Assembly (NCBI GenBank): GCA_017937485.1
Contig: JAGBDN010000024.1
Coordinates: 1 to 64,000 of the forward strand
Direction of reading: 5' to 3'
Source: Thermoguttaceae bacterium
GTDB taxonomy: Bacteria > Planctomycetota > Planctomycetia > Pirellulales > Thermoguttaceae
Length of the DNA stretch: 64,000 nt
The notes under the pieces were generated by a model, which was not told where the DNA came from, did not search any database, and saw nothing but the letters and a program-made list of their open reading frames with translations. Below, piece after piece: positions 35,991 through 45,068 of this stretch. How positions within the stretch are numbered: the first letter of the stretch is position 1; every line of letters begins with the position of its first letter. A program made the position numbers and the translations under genes.

Positions 35991-36665
35991 ATGCAAAAAA
36001 TCGACGTCGTAACGGTCGACGGCCCGGCCGGAGCGGGAAAGAGCGTCGCGACGCGGCGGCTCGCCGAACGGTTGGGAATCGAATACCTCAACACCGGCGC
36101 GATGTACCGAGCGATCGCGCTTTGCGCTTTGCGGGAAAACGTCGCCCTAACCGACGCCGCCGCGCTGACGCGGATCGCTCGCGAACGCCGGCTGGAGTCG
36201 AAAAACGGTCGCGTCTTTCTCGACGACGAAGACGTTTCGGACGCGGTGCGGTCGCCGGAAGTTTCGCAGTCGGTCCAATACCCGGCCGGCGCTCCGTCCG
36301 TTCGAGCGATTTTAGTCGACAAACAACGGGAAATCGGCCTTTCGCGACCGATCGCGACGGAGGGACGCGACCAAGGAACGGTCGTTTTTCCGGACGCGCT
36401 TTGCAAATTTTACTTGACCGCTTCCCCGGAAGAGCGGGCGCGGCGGCGGTTCGGCGAACACCAACGGCGCGGAGAAACGGTCGATTTCGACGAACTCCTC
36501 CGCCAAATCGTCGAGCGCGACCGGCAGGACTCGGAACGGGAAATCGGGCCGCTCAAGCGCCCGGAAGACGCCGTCTTGATCGACAGCGACGGGAAAACGA
36601 TCGACGAAGTCGTCGCCGAAATGGAGCGAATCGTCCGCGAAAAACGACGCGACGCCGGACGCTAA
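35991..36665 (+). CDS. cmk: cytidylate kinase
   Basis: A 224 aa enzyme phosphorylating CMP and dCMP. The P-loop DGPAGAGKSVATRRLAERLG (residues 6-25), the NTGAMYRAIAL motif (about 33-43) and the lid region DRQDSEREIGPLKRPEDA near 175-192 are all typical. Length matches bacterial Cmk (220-230 aa). AAGGAGC precedes the ATG. rpsA, which often follows cmk, is not here. Confidence 0.95.
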   Translation: MQKIDVVTVDGPAGAGKSVATRRLAERLGIEYLNTGAMYRAIALCALRENVALTDAAALTRIARERRLESKNGRVFLDDEDVSDAVRSPEVSQSVQYPAGAPSVRAILVDKQREIGLSRPIATEGRDQGTVVFPDALCKFYLTASPEERARRRFGEHQRRGETVDFDELLRQIVERDRQDSEREIGPLKRPEDAVLIDSDGKTIDEVVAEMERIVREKRRDAGR

Positions 36666-36724
36666 TTCGCCGAGCGACGTCGCAAAGTTTCGCCGTTTTT
36701 CCCATTTTAACGCAAACGCCGAAA

Positions 36725-36761
36725 AAAAACGCGCTCCCCGAATTTCGAGAAGCGCGTTTTT
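36725..36761. terminator. terminator between cmk and GH16
   Basis: AAAAACGCGCT (36725-36735) pairs with AGCGCGTTTTT (36751-36761). A- and T-runs on both sides make it usable by cmk (+) and the convergent GH16 gene (-). A short degenerate repeat of GGTTAACGTTA (36768-36811) lies next to it. Confidence 0.78.
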
Positions 36762-36847
36762 CGTTAAGGATTAACGTTAAAGGGCAACGTTAAGGGTTAA
36801 CGTTGAGCGCGAACGTTTCCGCCGCGAACCGACGTTTACCGTAGCGT

Positions 36848-37747
36848 TCATTGATAAACGCGAACGTAATCGATTTGGTAATCGGTCGGACAAGTATCGT
36901 CGGCGATCTCGCCGCCCCAAGCGCCGCCGATCGCGGTGTTCAGCAAGAGGTACTGCGGTTTGTCGAACGGCCAAACTTCCGTTTTCTTTTCCTCTTCGGA
37001 ACGCAAAAATTCCAGAACGACTTCCTCGTCGACCAAAATCGTCAACTTGTCTTCCGTCCATTCGAGCGCGTAAACGCAGAAGCGCCCCTCCGGGTTCCCC
37101 GGTTCGCGACTCTTCCCCTTGCTGACGACTTGCCAATTTTCGCCGCCGCGACGACGCATGTGAATCGTCCCGTAAACGCGCCCCGGCTCCTTGCCGACGT
37201 ACTCCATAATGTCGATTTCGCCGCAACGGGGCCAGCCGACTTCACGAATGTTCGTTCCCATCATCCAAATCGCCGGCCAAATTCCCTTTCCTTTCGGGAG
37301 ACGCGCCCGCACCTCGACGCGACCGTAAAGCCAACCCGCTTTGCCGAGCGTATTAATGCTGCCGGACGTGTATTCGGCGAAGTCGCGCCCTTTCGACCCC
37401 GGTTTTCCGGCGATCGGGAACTTTTCTTTCAGCGTTCGAATCGTCAGCGCGCCGTCCTTTTGGAAGACGTTTTCGAGACGGTCGGAATAATATTGCGCTT
37501 CGTTGTTGCGGATATAACCGATTTCATATCCCCATTTTTCCGGGTCGGGCGCGCCGACGCCGTCGAATTCGTCGTTCCAAACGAGCTTCAGCTCGCGACC
37601 GTCCGACGTTTTAATCGTTTGCGGAACGTTTTTCGAGTCGACGACGCGGGTCGACGCGTCGGAAGCGTCGGCGGCGAACGCGCCAAACGTCGAGAACGAA
37701 ACGGCTAAAGCCGCGAAAAGGGGCGAAAAACGGGCGACGCGTTTCAT
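36848..37747 (-). CDS. secreted GH16 endo-beta-glucanase (laminarinase/licheninase-like)
   Basis: A 299 aa secreted enzyme. A signal peptide covers about residues 1-25 (FSPLFAALAVSFSTFGAFA). The GH16 jelly roll follows, with LVWNDEFDGVGAPDPEKWGYEIG near 53 and the catalytic motif CGEIDIMEYVG near 178-188, where the two Glu flank the helper Asp (ExDxxE with beta-bulge). The WGGEIADD end and NYVRVYQ-like DYVRVYQ terminus are typical of laminarinases. The substrate is probably beta-1,3 or mixed-linkage glucan. AGGACT precedes the ATG. Confidence 0.9.
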   Translation of the reverse strand: MKRVARFSPLFAALAVSFSTFGAFAADASDASTRVVDSKNVPQTIKTSDGRELKLVWNDEFDGVGAPDPEKWGYEIGYIRNNEAQYYSDRLENVFQKDGALTIRTLKEKFPIAGKPGSKGRDFAEYTSGSINTLGKAGWLYGRVEVRARLPKGKGIWPAIWMMGTNIREVGWPRCGEIDIMEYVGKEPGRVYGTIHMRRRGGENWQVVSKGKSREPGNPEGRFCVYALEWTEDKLTILVDEEVVLEFLRSEEEKKTEVWPFDKPQYLLLNTAIGGAWGGEIADDTCPTDYQIDYVRVYQ

Positions 37748-37945
37748 CGAAAGTCCTCCTTCGTCGCGACGCGTCCGCGCGTTCTCCCGCGCCTTTCCGC
37801 AAGCGCCGCGACGTTCGAAAACGTTCGCCCGACGTTTGCGCGAAAAGCCGGAAAACGCCGCGTCGCCGCGACAAAAATCGTTAAAAACAATAAAAATCGA
37901 GCCGACGCGCTCCGTCGTTCGGTCGCGTCGCTCGGTCGTTTCGTT

Positions 37946-39730
37946 TTATTCGTTCGTTTCGGGCGTTTCCGCTTCCGACTCGGCGCTTTGCGGAGTTTCG
38001 GCGGCTTCCGCTTTCTCGGCGCTTTGCGGAGTTTCGGCGGCTTCCGCTTTCTCGGCGCTTTGCGGAGTTTCGGCGGCTTCCGCTTTCTCGGCGCTTTGCG
38101 GAGTTTCGGCGGCTTCCGCTTTCTCGGCGGTCTGCGGTGTTTCGGCGGCTTCCGCTTTCTCGGCGCTTTGCGGAGTTTCGGCGGCTTCCGGCAACGTTTC
38201 CGCGTCGGCGGCTTTTTCTTCCTTTTTCTCCGGCGCGATAATTTCCCGCAACTCGACCGCCGCGGCGCGTTTCGGGAAATTCCCCTTTTGCCGCAACGCC
38301 AAGTCGAGCAACGTCAACGCTAAACTCTTGTCTCCCCGAACGTTCGCGATCTCGGCGAGATAATAGGCGACCGTCGGCGAAAATTCGCCGGAATCGAGCG
38401 CCGGGCCGAAAATCGCGTCCGCTTCGCGCGCCGCGCCGGACAAAAAGAGCGTCCAAGCGTAGGTCGCGGCGGCGTCTTGCGAATCCGGGTAAGTTCGGTA
38501 ATTTTTAGCGGCGATGGCGCGGGCCTGCGCCAATTTTTCCTTATTCCGTTGGTCGAGGAGCGCGAGCGCGAGCCCGTTCGACGCTTCGAAACTCGTTCCG
38601 TCGATAAAGGTCGCTCGGCGGAACGCGTCTTCGGCGACCGCGTATCCTCCGGCGTAAAGCGCGACCCAACCGCGCAACGCCCAACCGTCGAAATCGTTTT
38701 TTCCCTCCGCTTCGAGTTCGCCGACGAGAGCCGCCGCTTCGTCGAGTTTGTTCCAACGCAAGTAAAGCCGCGCGAGTTGCGCTCGTTCGCGGCGGGCCGC
38801 CGTTTCGATCAACGCGCCTTGCGATTGCAACCGCTCGAACGCTTCGTCGAGTCGGTCTTCCGCGTCGAGCGTCGTCGCCGTTTGCAGCCAACCGGGCCAA
38901 AGGCGTTCGTCGAGTTCCGCCGCTTGATCGAACGCTTTTTCCGCGTCGTCGAGTCGGTTCCGTTTGACCGCCAAATACCCGAGATTCCAACGCGCTTGAA
39001 CGTTTTTCGGGTTCGCGTCGACGACCTTTTGCGTCAACTCCGCCGCTTCGTCGTACCGTCCGCGACGTTCGGCGAGAAGCGCGCGAACGTTCAACGCCTC
39101 TTCGCGAAGATAAGCGATTCGCGTCGACTCCGGAAAGCGCGCCGCGTACTCGGCGTTCAACTCGTCGGCCCGGTCGAGAAGAAGCCGCGCCTCCAAATAC
39201 CGCCCTTCGCGAACGTCGATTCCGGCCAACTGCAAGAACGCTTCCGGGTCGTCGGGATAATCTTCCGCCGTTTTTTCCAACTCGCGCCGCATTTCGAGAA
39301 AACGTTCGTTATTCGAATAAAGGAGCGCCAACATAACGCCCGGCGGGTCGGAATCCGGATTCGCGTCGTAAACTTCCTTCAACAGCCGATAAGCGAGTTC
39401 GGGTTTGCCCGCCAAATACGCGTCGACCGCCGCCTCCGCTTCCGGACTCGCGCCCGGAACGCCGCCTTCCGCCGCCTCCGCCTCTTGCGTCTCTTCCGCG
39501 ACTTCGCCGGTCGTCGCCGCTTGCGTTTCTTGCGCGTCTTGCGCGTTTTCCGTCGCTTGCGTTTCTTTCGTTTCTTGCGCCGCTTCCGCGACTTCCGCCG
39601 TTTGAGGCTCTTGCGCAAAAAGTTCGGACGCCGACGCCGAAACGCCGGTCAACGCCGCCGTCAACGCGACGACCGCCGCGCGTCGTTTGTTCTTCGTCCA
39701 ACCGTTTTCGCCGCTCGTCTTTTTCTTCAT
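37946..39730 (-). CDS. secreted TPR-repeat protein with C-terminal minisatellite
   Basis: A 594 aa exported scaffold-type protein. After a basic start, a signal peptide covers about residues 15-40 (AAVVALTAALTGVSASASELFA). An Ala/Glu/Thr/Gln-rich linker follows to about 110. A long run of TPR helices runs to about 510, with PDVMLALLYSNN-like, NPKNVQARWNLGYLAVKRN and DDAEKAFDQAAELD segments. The end is a six-copy 12-residue repeat (AETPQSAEKAEA). TPR proteins assemble complexes; the partner is unknown. The ATG at 39730 is preferred because a purine-rich AAGG site precedes it. Confidence 0.78.
   Translation of the reverse strand: MKKKTSGENGWTKNKRRAAVVALTAALTGVSASASELFAQEPQTAEVAEAAQETKETQATENAQDAQETQAATTGEVAEETQEAEAAEGGVPGASPEAEAAVDAYLAGKPELAYRLLKEVYDANPDSDPPGVMLALLYSNNERFLEMRRELEKTAEDYPDDPEAFLQLAGIDVREGRYLEARLLLDRADELNAEYAARFPESTRIAYLREEALNVRALLAERRGRYDEAAELTQKVVDANPKNVQARWNLGYLAVKRNRLDDAEKAFDQAAELDERLWPGWLQTATTLDAEDRLDEAFERLQSQGALIETAARRERAQLARLYLRWNKLDEAAALVGELEAEGKNDFDGWALRGWVALYAGGYAVAEDAFRRATFIDGTSFEASNGLALALLDQRNKEKLAQARAIAAKNYRTYPDSQDAAATYAWTLFLSGAAREADAIFGPALDSGEFSPTVAYYLAEIANVRGDKSLALTLLDLALRQKGNFPKRAAAVELREIIAPEKKEEKAADAETLPEAAETPQSAEKAEAAETPQTAEKAEAAETPQSAEKAEAAETPQSAEKAEAAETPQSAEKAEAAETPQSAESEAETPETNE
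37981..38190 (-). repeat. 36-bp coding minisatellite at the 3' end of the TPR gene
   Basis: Six in-frame 36-bp units at 37981, 38017, 38053, 38089, 38125 and 38161, each encoding the 12-residue motif AEAAETPQSAEK. The fifth carries third-position and one amino-acid change (PQTAEK) and the last is partial. The array ends a dozen codons before the stop. Confidence 0.92.
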
Positions 39731-39862
39731 CGCCGCGCCTTTTTCGCCTTTCTTTTGATTTCGCGTCGCCGTTTTCTCGCTCGCCGACGTTATTTTACCC
39801 GATTCGACGCGGCGTTTCAACGGTTCGCGCCGTTTTTTTGTCGACTTTTCGCTCGTCCGCCG

Positions 39863-41185
39863 TCAACGGCCCGCGCCGAACCGACGCTCCGCGTCGCGCC
39901 GCAACGTTTCCGCTTCGTCGCGCCGACCGATTTTTTCAAACGCCGACGCCGCCCACGCCGTCGCCCGTTCCGCAAGGTTCCGATTCGCCGACGCGAGAAG
40001 CGCGACCCGCAAAAAGCCGTTCGCCGCCGCTTCGTCTCGACCGAGCGACTCGTTCCCGGTCGCGACGAGAAACGACGGCCCCAAACGGAGTTCGACCGGC
40101 AAAAGCGCCGCCGTCTCCGCCCAACGGTCGACCGTTTCCGCCGTCGGATTCGTCAACGTTTCGAGCCGCCAACGCTGCGCCGTCGCGAGAAGCGCGACCG
40201 TTCGACAAGTCCGAACGGCGTCGGCGTCGGAGCGCGCGTCCTCCGGCGGTTCGCAAACGGCCAAATCGCGCAACGCTTCGACCGCGTCCTTTTTATATCG
40301 CGCCGAATCGAGCAAAATCGACGCCGCCAAGAGCCGCCCGAGCGGGTTCGCGACGCCGCTCGGATTTTTCGTCGCCGGGAGCCAACGCGCCGCCTCGTCC
40401 TCCGCCTGCCGCCGCGCGTCCGGCGACTCGCCCGCTCCGAACGCCGCTCGCGACGTCCAACGCAACGGAATCGACGGCAAAAAAGCGGAATAGGGGTCGA
40501 GTCGGCAAACGAGGAAGAATTGCGCCGCCGCGTCGTCCTCCCGACCGAGCGCGACGAGCGCGTCGACGACTTTCGCCGTCGCCCATTCCTTCGCCCAACG
40601 CCGCTCGTCCGTCTTGCGCGCCGCCTGCAGAAGCGCAACCGCTCGCCGGAACTCCGCCGCGTCGCCGAGTTTGCGCCCGAGTTCGAACGCCTCGACGCCC
40701 CGCGCGAACTCGGCGCCGACGCTCGCTTCGAGTCGGTCGATCTCGTCGAGCGGAACCGTTCGCGCCGCGCCGTCGGTCGTTTGGAACGTCAAGCCGCCGC
40801 GACCGGAAATCCGCGAAACCGTTCCGGAAAGCGTTTCGCCGCCCTTCAAGCGCAAGACGTCGACGCGATTCGCGCCCTTTGCGACCGGTTCGAGCGAAAC
40901 GCGGTTTGCGCCGCTTGCCGAACTTGCCGAATCGCCCCGAACGCCGCCGTTTGCCGAACTTGCCGAATCGACCGAAACAGCGGAACCTTCCGAGTTTGCG
41001 CCGGGCGTCAAATTAACGCGACGCGACGACTCTTGCGCCGCGCGAACCGCGAACGGGTTTTGCGCCGCGACGTCGGGCGGCGGCGTTTGCGCGTACGCGA
41101 CGTTTCCCAATCCGACCGCTAAAAAAGAAATCGCCGCGATTCGACCCGCGCGGCGCGACGCAATGCTTCGAGACGTCCAATCCAT
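39863..41185 (-). CDS. secreted hypothetical protein with helical-repeat region
   Basis: A 440 aa exported protein of unknown function. The signal peptide is clear (about residues 14-32, GRIAAISFLAVGLGNVAYAQ). A Ser/Ala-rich linker is followed by a small beta-rich segment around 105-140 (LKGGETLSGTVSRISGRGGLTFQ, cited here in part) of the kind seen in planctomycete proteins. The rest, about 160-440, consists of amphipathic helices with TPR-like spacing. Start ATG at 41185. It lies upstream of the TPR gene on the same strand (132 bases), so the two may form an envelope operon. Confidence 0.65.
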   Translation of the reverse strand: MDWTSRSIASRRAGRIAAISFLAVGLGNVAYAQTPPPDVAAQNPFAVRAAQESSRRVNLTPGANSEGSAVSVDSASSANGGVRGDSASSASGANRVSLEPVAKGANRVDVLRLKGGETLSGTVSRISGRGGLTFQTTDGAARTVPLDEIDRLEASVGAEFARGVEAFELGRKLGDAAEFRRAVALLQAARKTDERRWAKEWATAKVVDALVALGREDDAAAQFFLVCRLDPYSAFLPSIPLRWTSRAAFGAGESPDARRQAEDEAARWLPATKNPSGVANPLGRLLAASILLDSARYKKDAVEALRDLAVCEPPEDARSDADAVRTCRTVALLATAQRWRLETLTNPTAETVDRWAETAALLPVELRLGPSFLVATGNESLGRDEAAANGFLRVALLASANRNLAERATAWAASAFEKIGRRDEAETLRRDAERRFGAGR

Positions 41186-41287
41186 CGGAACCCCGTCGTC
41201 GTCAAGACGTTAAGATAAGAAAATTAAGCAAAATAAACAAGCGGTTTTATCCCGCGTTCCCTTGCGCGACCGCCGCGTCGGCGCTTG

Positions 41288-41563
41288 AAGTCGCCAACTT
41301 CGCGACTTGCGCGAACCGCCGATTTTAACGTCCGCGCCGCCAACTTCGCAACCTGCGCAAACCGCCGATTTTAACGTCCGCGCCGCCAACTTCGCAACCT
41401 GCGCAAACCGCCGATTCTAATGTCCGCGCCGCCAACTTCGCAACTTGCGCAAACCGCCGATTCTAATGTCCGCGCCGCCAACTTCGCAACTTGCGCAAAC
41501 CGCCGATTTTAACGTCCGCGCCGCCAACTTCGCGACTTGCGCGAAACGCCGATTTCAACTTTT
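41288..41563. repeat. 46-bp tandem repeat beginning at the stop codon of the cyclase gene
   Basis: About six units. Full ones start at 41334, 41380, 41426, 41472 and 41518, with a diverged unit at about 41288. Each contains GCCGCCAACTTCGCAACYTGCGC, given here in part, and GCCGATTTTAACGTCC. Outer units are more diverged than inner ones. On the minus strand the gene's AGTTGAAATCGGCG aligns with the unit's CGTTAAAATCGGCG, so the gene's stop TGA corresponds to TAA in the repeats. The array fills most of the 369-base gap. Confidence 0.88.
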
Positions 41564-42574
41564 GTCGGGCTCGGTTCCCGCTCGCAACCGCGCCGCGACG
41601 CGCGCCGGACAGCCGTCGCTTCGTTCGATCAAAAGCGGAAAAACGGTCGTTTCGAACGCCTTCGCCGCGTCGAATTCGACGCGTTCCCCCGGTTCGCTCG
41701 GCGGCGCGAACGACGGCAAACGCTCCAACGCAACGAGCCCTTCCAAAAGCAAAATCGGCGGACGGCGGCCCAACAAAATCCGATGACACTCCGCGTCGGC
41801 GCAAAATTCCGCTTCGTCGAGCGGCGCGCCGGGCTCCGCGTCGGCGTCGGCTCCGACGGAAGATTCGTCCGCGCCGTTTTCCGCCGAAAATTTCGGTTCC
41901 GGCGGAGCAAACGACGGCGACGCCGGGAACGCGTCCGGCAAAAATTCCGGGTCGAACGAACGAACGCGGTCGGCGGCGGAAGCGTCCGAAATCGACGCCG
42001 AACCGTTCGAATCGTCGGTCGGGAACGCGACCAACGACGGCGTTTCGAGCCCTAGAATCCGCAGTTTCGGGAAGTCGGCCAACCAGTCGGCGGTCTCCGG
42101 CGTCAGCGACGGAAACGCGTTGTAAAAATCGACGCGCCCGAACCGCTCCGCCCAACCGACGCGCAAAAAGACGAACGGAACCGCGTCGAAAATCGGCTCG
42201 AACGGCTCCAAATCGGACGGCTCGATCAAAACGGGACGCCCGACGCTCCGCGGCGCCGCGAACCGCGCCGAATCGACGCCGACCGTCGAGCGCAGGTCGA
42301 GAATCGCCGCGTCGCCGACGAAAAAATCGACCGGAAACGAGTCGAGCGTCTCGCCGTCGACGAAGTAATGGAACGGCGCGTCCAAATGCGTCCCGGTATG
42401 CGACCCGAACGCCCAACGCGTTCCGCGAAAACCGTCCGTCGCGTGTTCGGCGAACGGTCGCGCTTGGAACAACGGGTCGCCCGGATAAACCGGAATCCCT
42501 TCGCAAAGCGGGCGCGTTAAGTCGATCCAACGGCTCGACGTTCGCTCCGTCGTTCGTTCTTCCGCTTTCTCCAT
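41555..42574 (-). CDS. cyclase/kynurenine formamidase-family metal hydrolase with acidic insertion
   Basis: A 339 aa protein of the cyclase family (Pfam Cyclase, KynB-like). The metal motif GSHTGTHLDAPFHYF (about residues 57-71) and the start IDLTRPLCEGIPVYPGDP are diagnostic. The region about 180-255 is an Asp/Ser/Ala/Pro-rich, probably disordered insertion that splits the domain from its last strands. The family hydrolyses amides or dehydrates cyclic polyols; kynurenine formamidase is only one possibility, as no trp or kyn genes adjoin. The ATG at 42574 was preferred because GAGG lies upstream. Confidence 0.78.
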   Translation of the reverse strand: MEKAEERTTERTSSRWIDLTRPLCEGIPVYPGDPLFQARPFAEHATDGFRGTRWAFGSHTGTHLDAPFHYFVDGETLDSFPVDFFVGDAAILDLRSTVGVDSARFAAPRSVGRPVLIEPSDLEPFEPIFDAVPFVFLRVGWAERFGRVDFYNAFPSLTPETADWLADFPKLRILGLETPSLVAFPTDDSNGSASISDASAADRVRSFDPEFLPDAFPASPSFAPPEPKFSAENGADESSVGADADAEPGAPLDEAEFCADAECHRILLGRRPPILLLEGLVALERLPSFAPPSEPGERVEFDAAKAFETTVFPLLIERSDGCPARVAARLRAGTEPDKS

Positions 42575-42672
42575 TTTTGCCGCGCCTCGCCGTTTCGCTA
42601 ATTTTCCCATCCCGCGCAATTCGCCCTAACGACCCGACTTGCCGTTTTTACCTCGTCGCGGTTAAACGCCGG

Positions 42673-43446
42673 TTAATCGACGAGAAGTTCGGCAAGATAG
42701 CGAATTTGGAGCGATTTCAATTCCGGGTCGCGCCGCATCATTCCGCCGAAATGCATCGCGCAGCTCAAGTCGGTCGTCGCGATGCAACGAACGCCTTCGC
42801 GGTAAACTTTGCGGATATTTTCGATTTTCTTATTCCCCATCGCCAACGACGTTCCCGGCATCTTGACGCTGAACGTCCCGCCGAAGCCGCAACACTCCTC
42901 GACGTTCGGAATCGGAACGTATTCAAGGTCGCGGATATTGTCGATCAACGTTTGCGCGGCCCGAGCGATTCCGAGTTCGCGGCGACCGTGACAGCCGATA
43001 TGCATTGCGACCTTTTGCGGGAAACGCGCGCCGAAGTCGGTCTTTTTCAACACGTCGACGAGAAATTCCGACAACTCGAAAACGCGAGCGCCGACCGCGA
43101 CCGCCGGGGAATTCGGGTCGGCCTCTTTGAAGAAGACGCGGCACATCGCGGCGCAGGCCGACGACGGCGTTACAATCCAACGATATTTTTCGAAAACGCG
43201 TCCAAATTGCGCCATCACCTTGCGAGCGTCGTCCCAATAACCGGAGTTGAACGCCGCTTGCCCGCAACACGTTTGGTCTTCCGGGTAAACGATCGGAATA
43301 TTCAATTTCTCCAAGATTTTGACGGTCGCGACGCCCGCTTCCGGGAAAAATTGGTCGACGAAACAAGGAATGAAGAGCGCGACCTCTTCGCCTTTATATT
43401 CCGGATAATCCCAAGTCGGGACGGCGCGTTCCAGCGCTTCGATCAT
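42673..43446 (-). CDS. LutA/GlcF-type (Fe-S)-binding CCG-domain protein
   Basis: A 257 aa protein with two cysteine-rich CCG domains: IPCFVDQFF with DQTCCGQAAFNSGY in the first half, and IGCHGRREL with EECCGFGGTFSVKM in the second. This is the LutA/YkgE type, a subunit of lactate-oxidising complexes or heterodisulfide-reductase-like proteins. The usual partners LutB and LutC are absent nearby, so it must act with distant genes or in another complex. AAGGAG precedes the ATG. Confidence 0.88.
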   Translation of the reverse strand: MIEALERAVPTWDYPEYKGEEVALFIPCFVDQFFPEAGVATVKILEKLNIPIVYPEDQTCCGQAAFNSGYWDDARKVMAQFGRVFEKYRWIVTPSSACAAMCRVFFKEADPNSPAVAVGARVFELSEFLVDVLKKTDFGARFPQKVAMHIGCHGRRELGIARAAQTLIDNIRDLEYVPIPNVEECCGFGGTFSVKMPGTSLAMGNKKIENIRKVYREGVRCIATTDLSCAMHFGGMMRRDPELKSLQIRYLAELLVD

Positions 43447-43563
43447 CTTTTCTTCTCCTTGCTTCCTCGGTTCATCTTGCCTGTTTTCTCTATTTTAACA
43501 CCAAAAACGTCGCCGTTCCGCCGTCGACGCGTTCAAGCGTCGACGACGAAAGGAAGCGACGCG

Positions 43564-44862
43564 TCATTTGCACGCCGCGGCGGCGATTTCTTTGTCGGCG
43601 ACGTCGGTTCGATACCAAGAACCTTGCCAAGAAATCTTCGAAACGGCTTCGTAAGCCTTGCGTTTCGCGTCGGCGACGGTATCCCCGAGCGCGACGACGT
43701 CGAGCACGCGCCCGCCGTTCGTCAAAACTTCGCCGTTTTCGCCGAGTTTCGTGCCGGCGTGGAAGACCTTGACGTCCGGCAGTTTCGCAGCTTCTTCGAG
43801 CCCGGAAATCTTATGGCCTTTGACGTAGGAACCCGGATAGCCTTCGCTCGCCATCACGACGCAAACGGCGGCGCGCGAATCCCATTCGAGCGGTTCGAGG
43901 GTCGCCAAACGTTCGTCGATCGCCGCGGAAAGCACGTCGACCAAATCGGTTTTCAAACGGAACATCAGCGGTTGGCATTCCGGGTCGCCAAATCGAGCGT
44001 TGTATTCGAGGACGCGCGGGCCTTGCGGCGTCATCATCAACCCGGCGTACAGAACGCCCTTAAACGGCGTGTCCATACGGTTTAGCGTGAAGACGGTCGG
44101 CAACAGCACTTTTTCTTCGATCCAGTGCAACTTGCGGTCGTCGACGAGCGACGCGGGGCAGTACGCGCCCATTCCGCCGGTGTTCGGGCCCTTGTCGCCG
44201 TCGTAAGCGGCTTTGTGGTCTTGCGCCGGTTGGAGCGTAACGATCGTATGACCGTCGGTGATCGCCAAGACGCTCGCCTCTTGCCCGGTTAAGCGTTCTT
44301 CGATCAGGAAACGAGCGCCGGCGTCGCCAAATTCGCGGTCTTCGGCGATTCGCTTGACCGCGTCGAGCGCTTCCTCTTTATTATCGCAAACGACGACGCC
44401 CTTGCCCGCGGCGAGCCCGTCCGCCTTGACGACAAACTGCGATTCGCGCCCGGAGTAAATGAAGTTCGTCGCGTCGCGAACGTTGTCGAACGTTTGACTG
44501 CGCGCCGTCGGAACGAGCGCTTTGTTCAAGACTTCTTTGCAGAAGACTTTGCTGCCTTCGAGACGCGCCGCCTTTTGGTTCGGGCCGAACGCTTTCAAGC
44601 CTTCCGCTTCGAACGCGTCGACCAAACCGGCGGAAAGAGGCGCCTCCGGCCCGACGACCGTAAACGCGACCTTCTTTTCCTTCGCGAACGCAATCAAGGC
44701 GGGGAAATCTTTTTCGCCGATCGCGACGTTTTCGGTCTTCGCGTCTTTCGCCGTTCCGGCGTTCCCCGGCGCGACGTAAACTTTGCTAACTTTCGGGCTT
44801 TGCGCTAATTTCCAAGCCAACGCGTGTTCGCGTCCGCCGCTACCGACGACCAAAATTTCCAT
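43564..44862 (-). CDS. purD: phosphoribosylamine-glycine ligase (GARS)
   Basis: A 432 aa ATP-grasp enzyme of the second step of purine synthesis. The N-terminus MEILVVGSGGREHALAWKL, ATP-grasp segments FVVKADGLAAGKGVVVC and HKAAYDGDKGPNTGGMGAYCP, and EYNARFGDPECQ are all diagnostic. Length matches the family (about 425 aa). The ATG at 44862 has GAGG upstream; an in-frame TTG at 44880 is rejected. No other pur gene is near. Confidence 0.97.
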   Translation of the reverse strand: MEILVVGSGGREHALAWKLAQSPKVSKVYVAPGNAGTAKDAKTENVAIGEKDFPALIAFAKEKKVAFTVVGPEAPLSAGLVDAFEAEGLKAFGPNQKAARLEGSKVFCKEVLNKALVPTARSQTFDNVRDATNFIYSGRESQFVVKADGLAAGKGVVVCDNKEEALDAVKRIAEDREFGDAGARFLIEERLTGQEASVLAITDGHTIVTLQPAQDHKAAYDGDKGPNTGGMGAYCPASLVDDRKLHWIEEKVLLPTVFTLNRMDTPFKGVLYAGLMMTPQGPRVLEYNARFGDPECQPLMFRLKTDLVDVLSAAIDERLATLEPLEWDSRAAVCVVMASEGYPGSYVKGHKISGLEEAAKLPDVKVFHAGTKLGENGEVLTNGGRVLDVVALGDTVADAKRKAYEAVSKISWQGSWYRTDVADKEIAAAACK

Positions 44863-45068
44863 TCTCGTTTCCTCAATCAATAAATATCGTTACCCGAGCG
44901 ACGCGCGTTTTTGCGTCGCGGCTTTTGCGGCTCGCGAATCGTCTTTTCCCGACTTGCCGCGCGTCTTACGGGTCAATTATAATCGTTTTTCGCTCGTTTG
45001 AAAACGGGCCGCGCCCGAAAAAAAACGAGTTTTGCGTTCTTTTTTCCGTCGTTTTCTTCCGCGAAACG

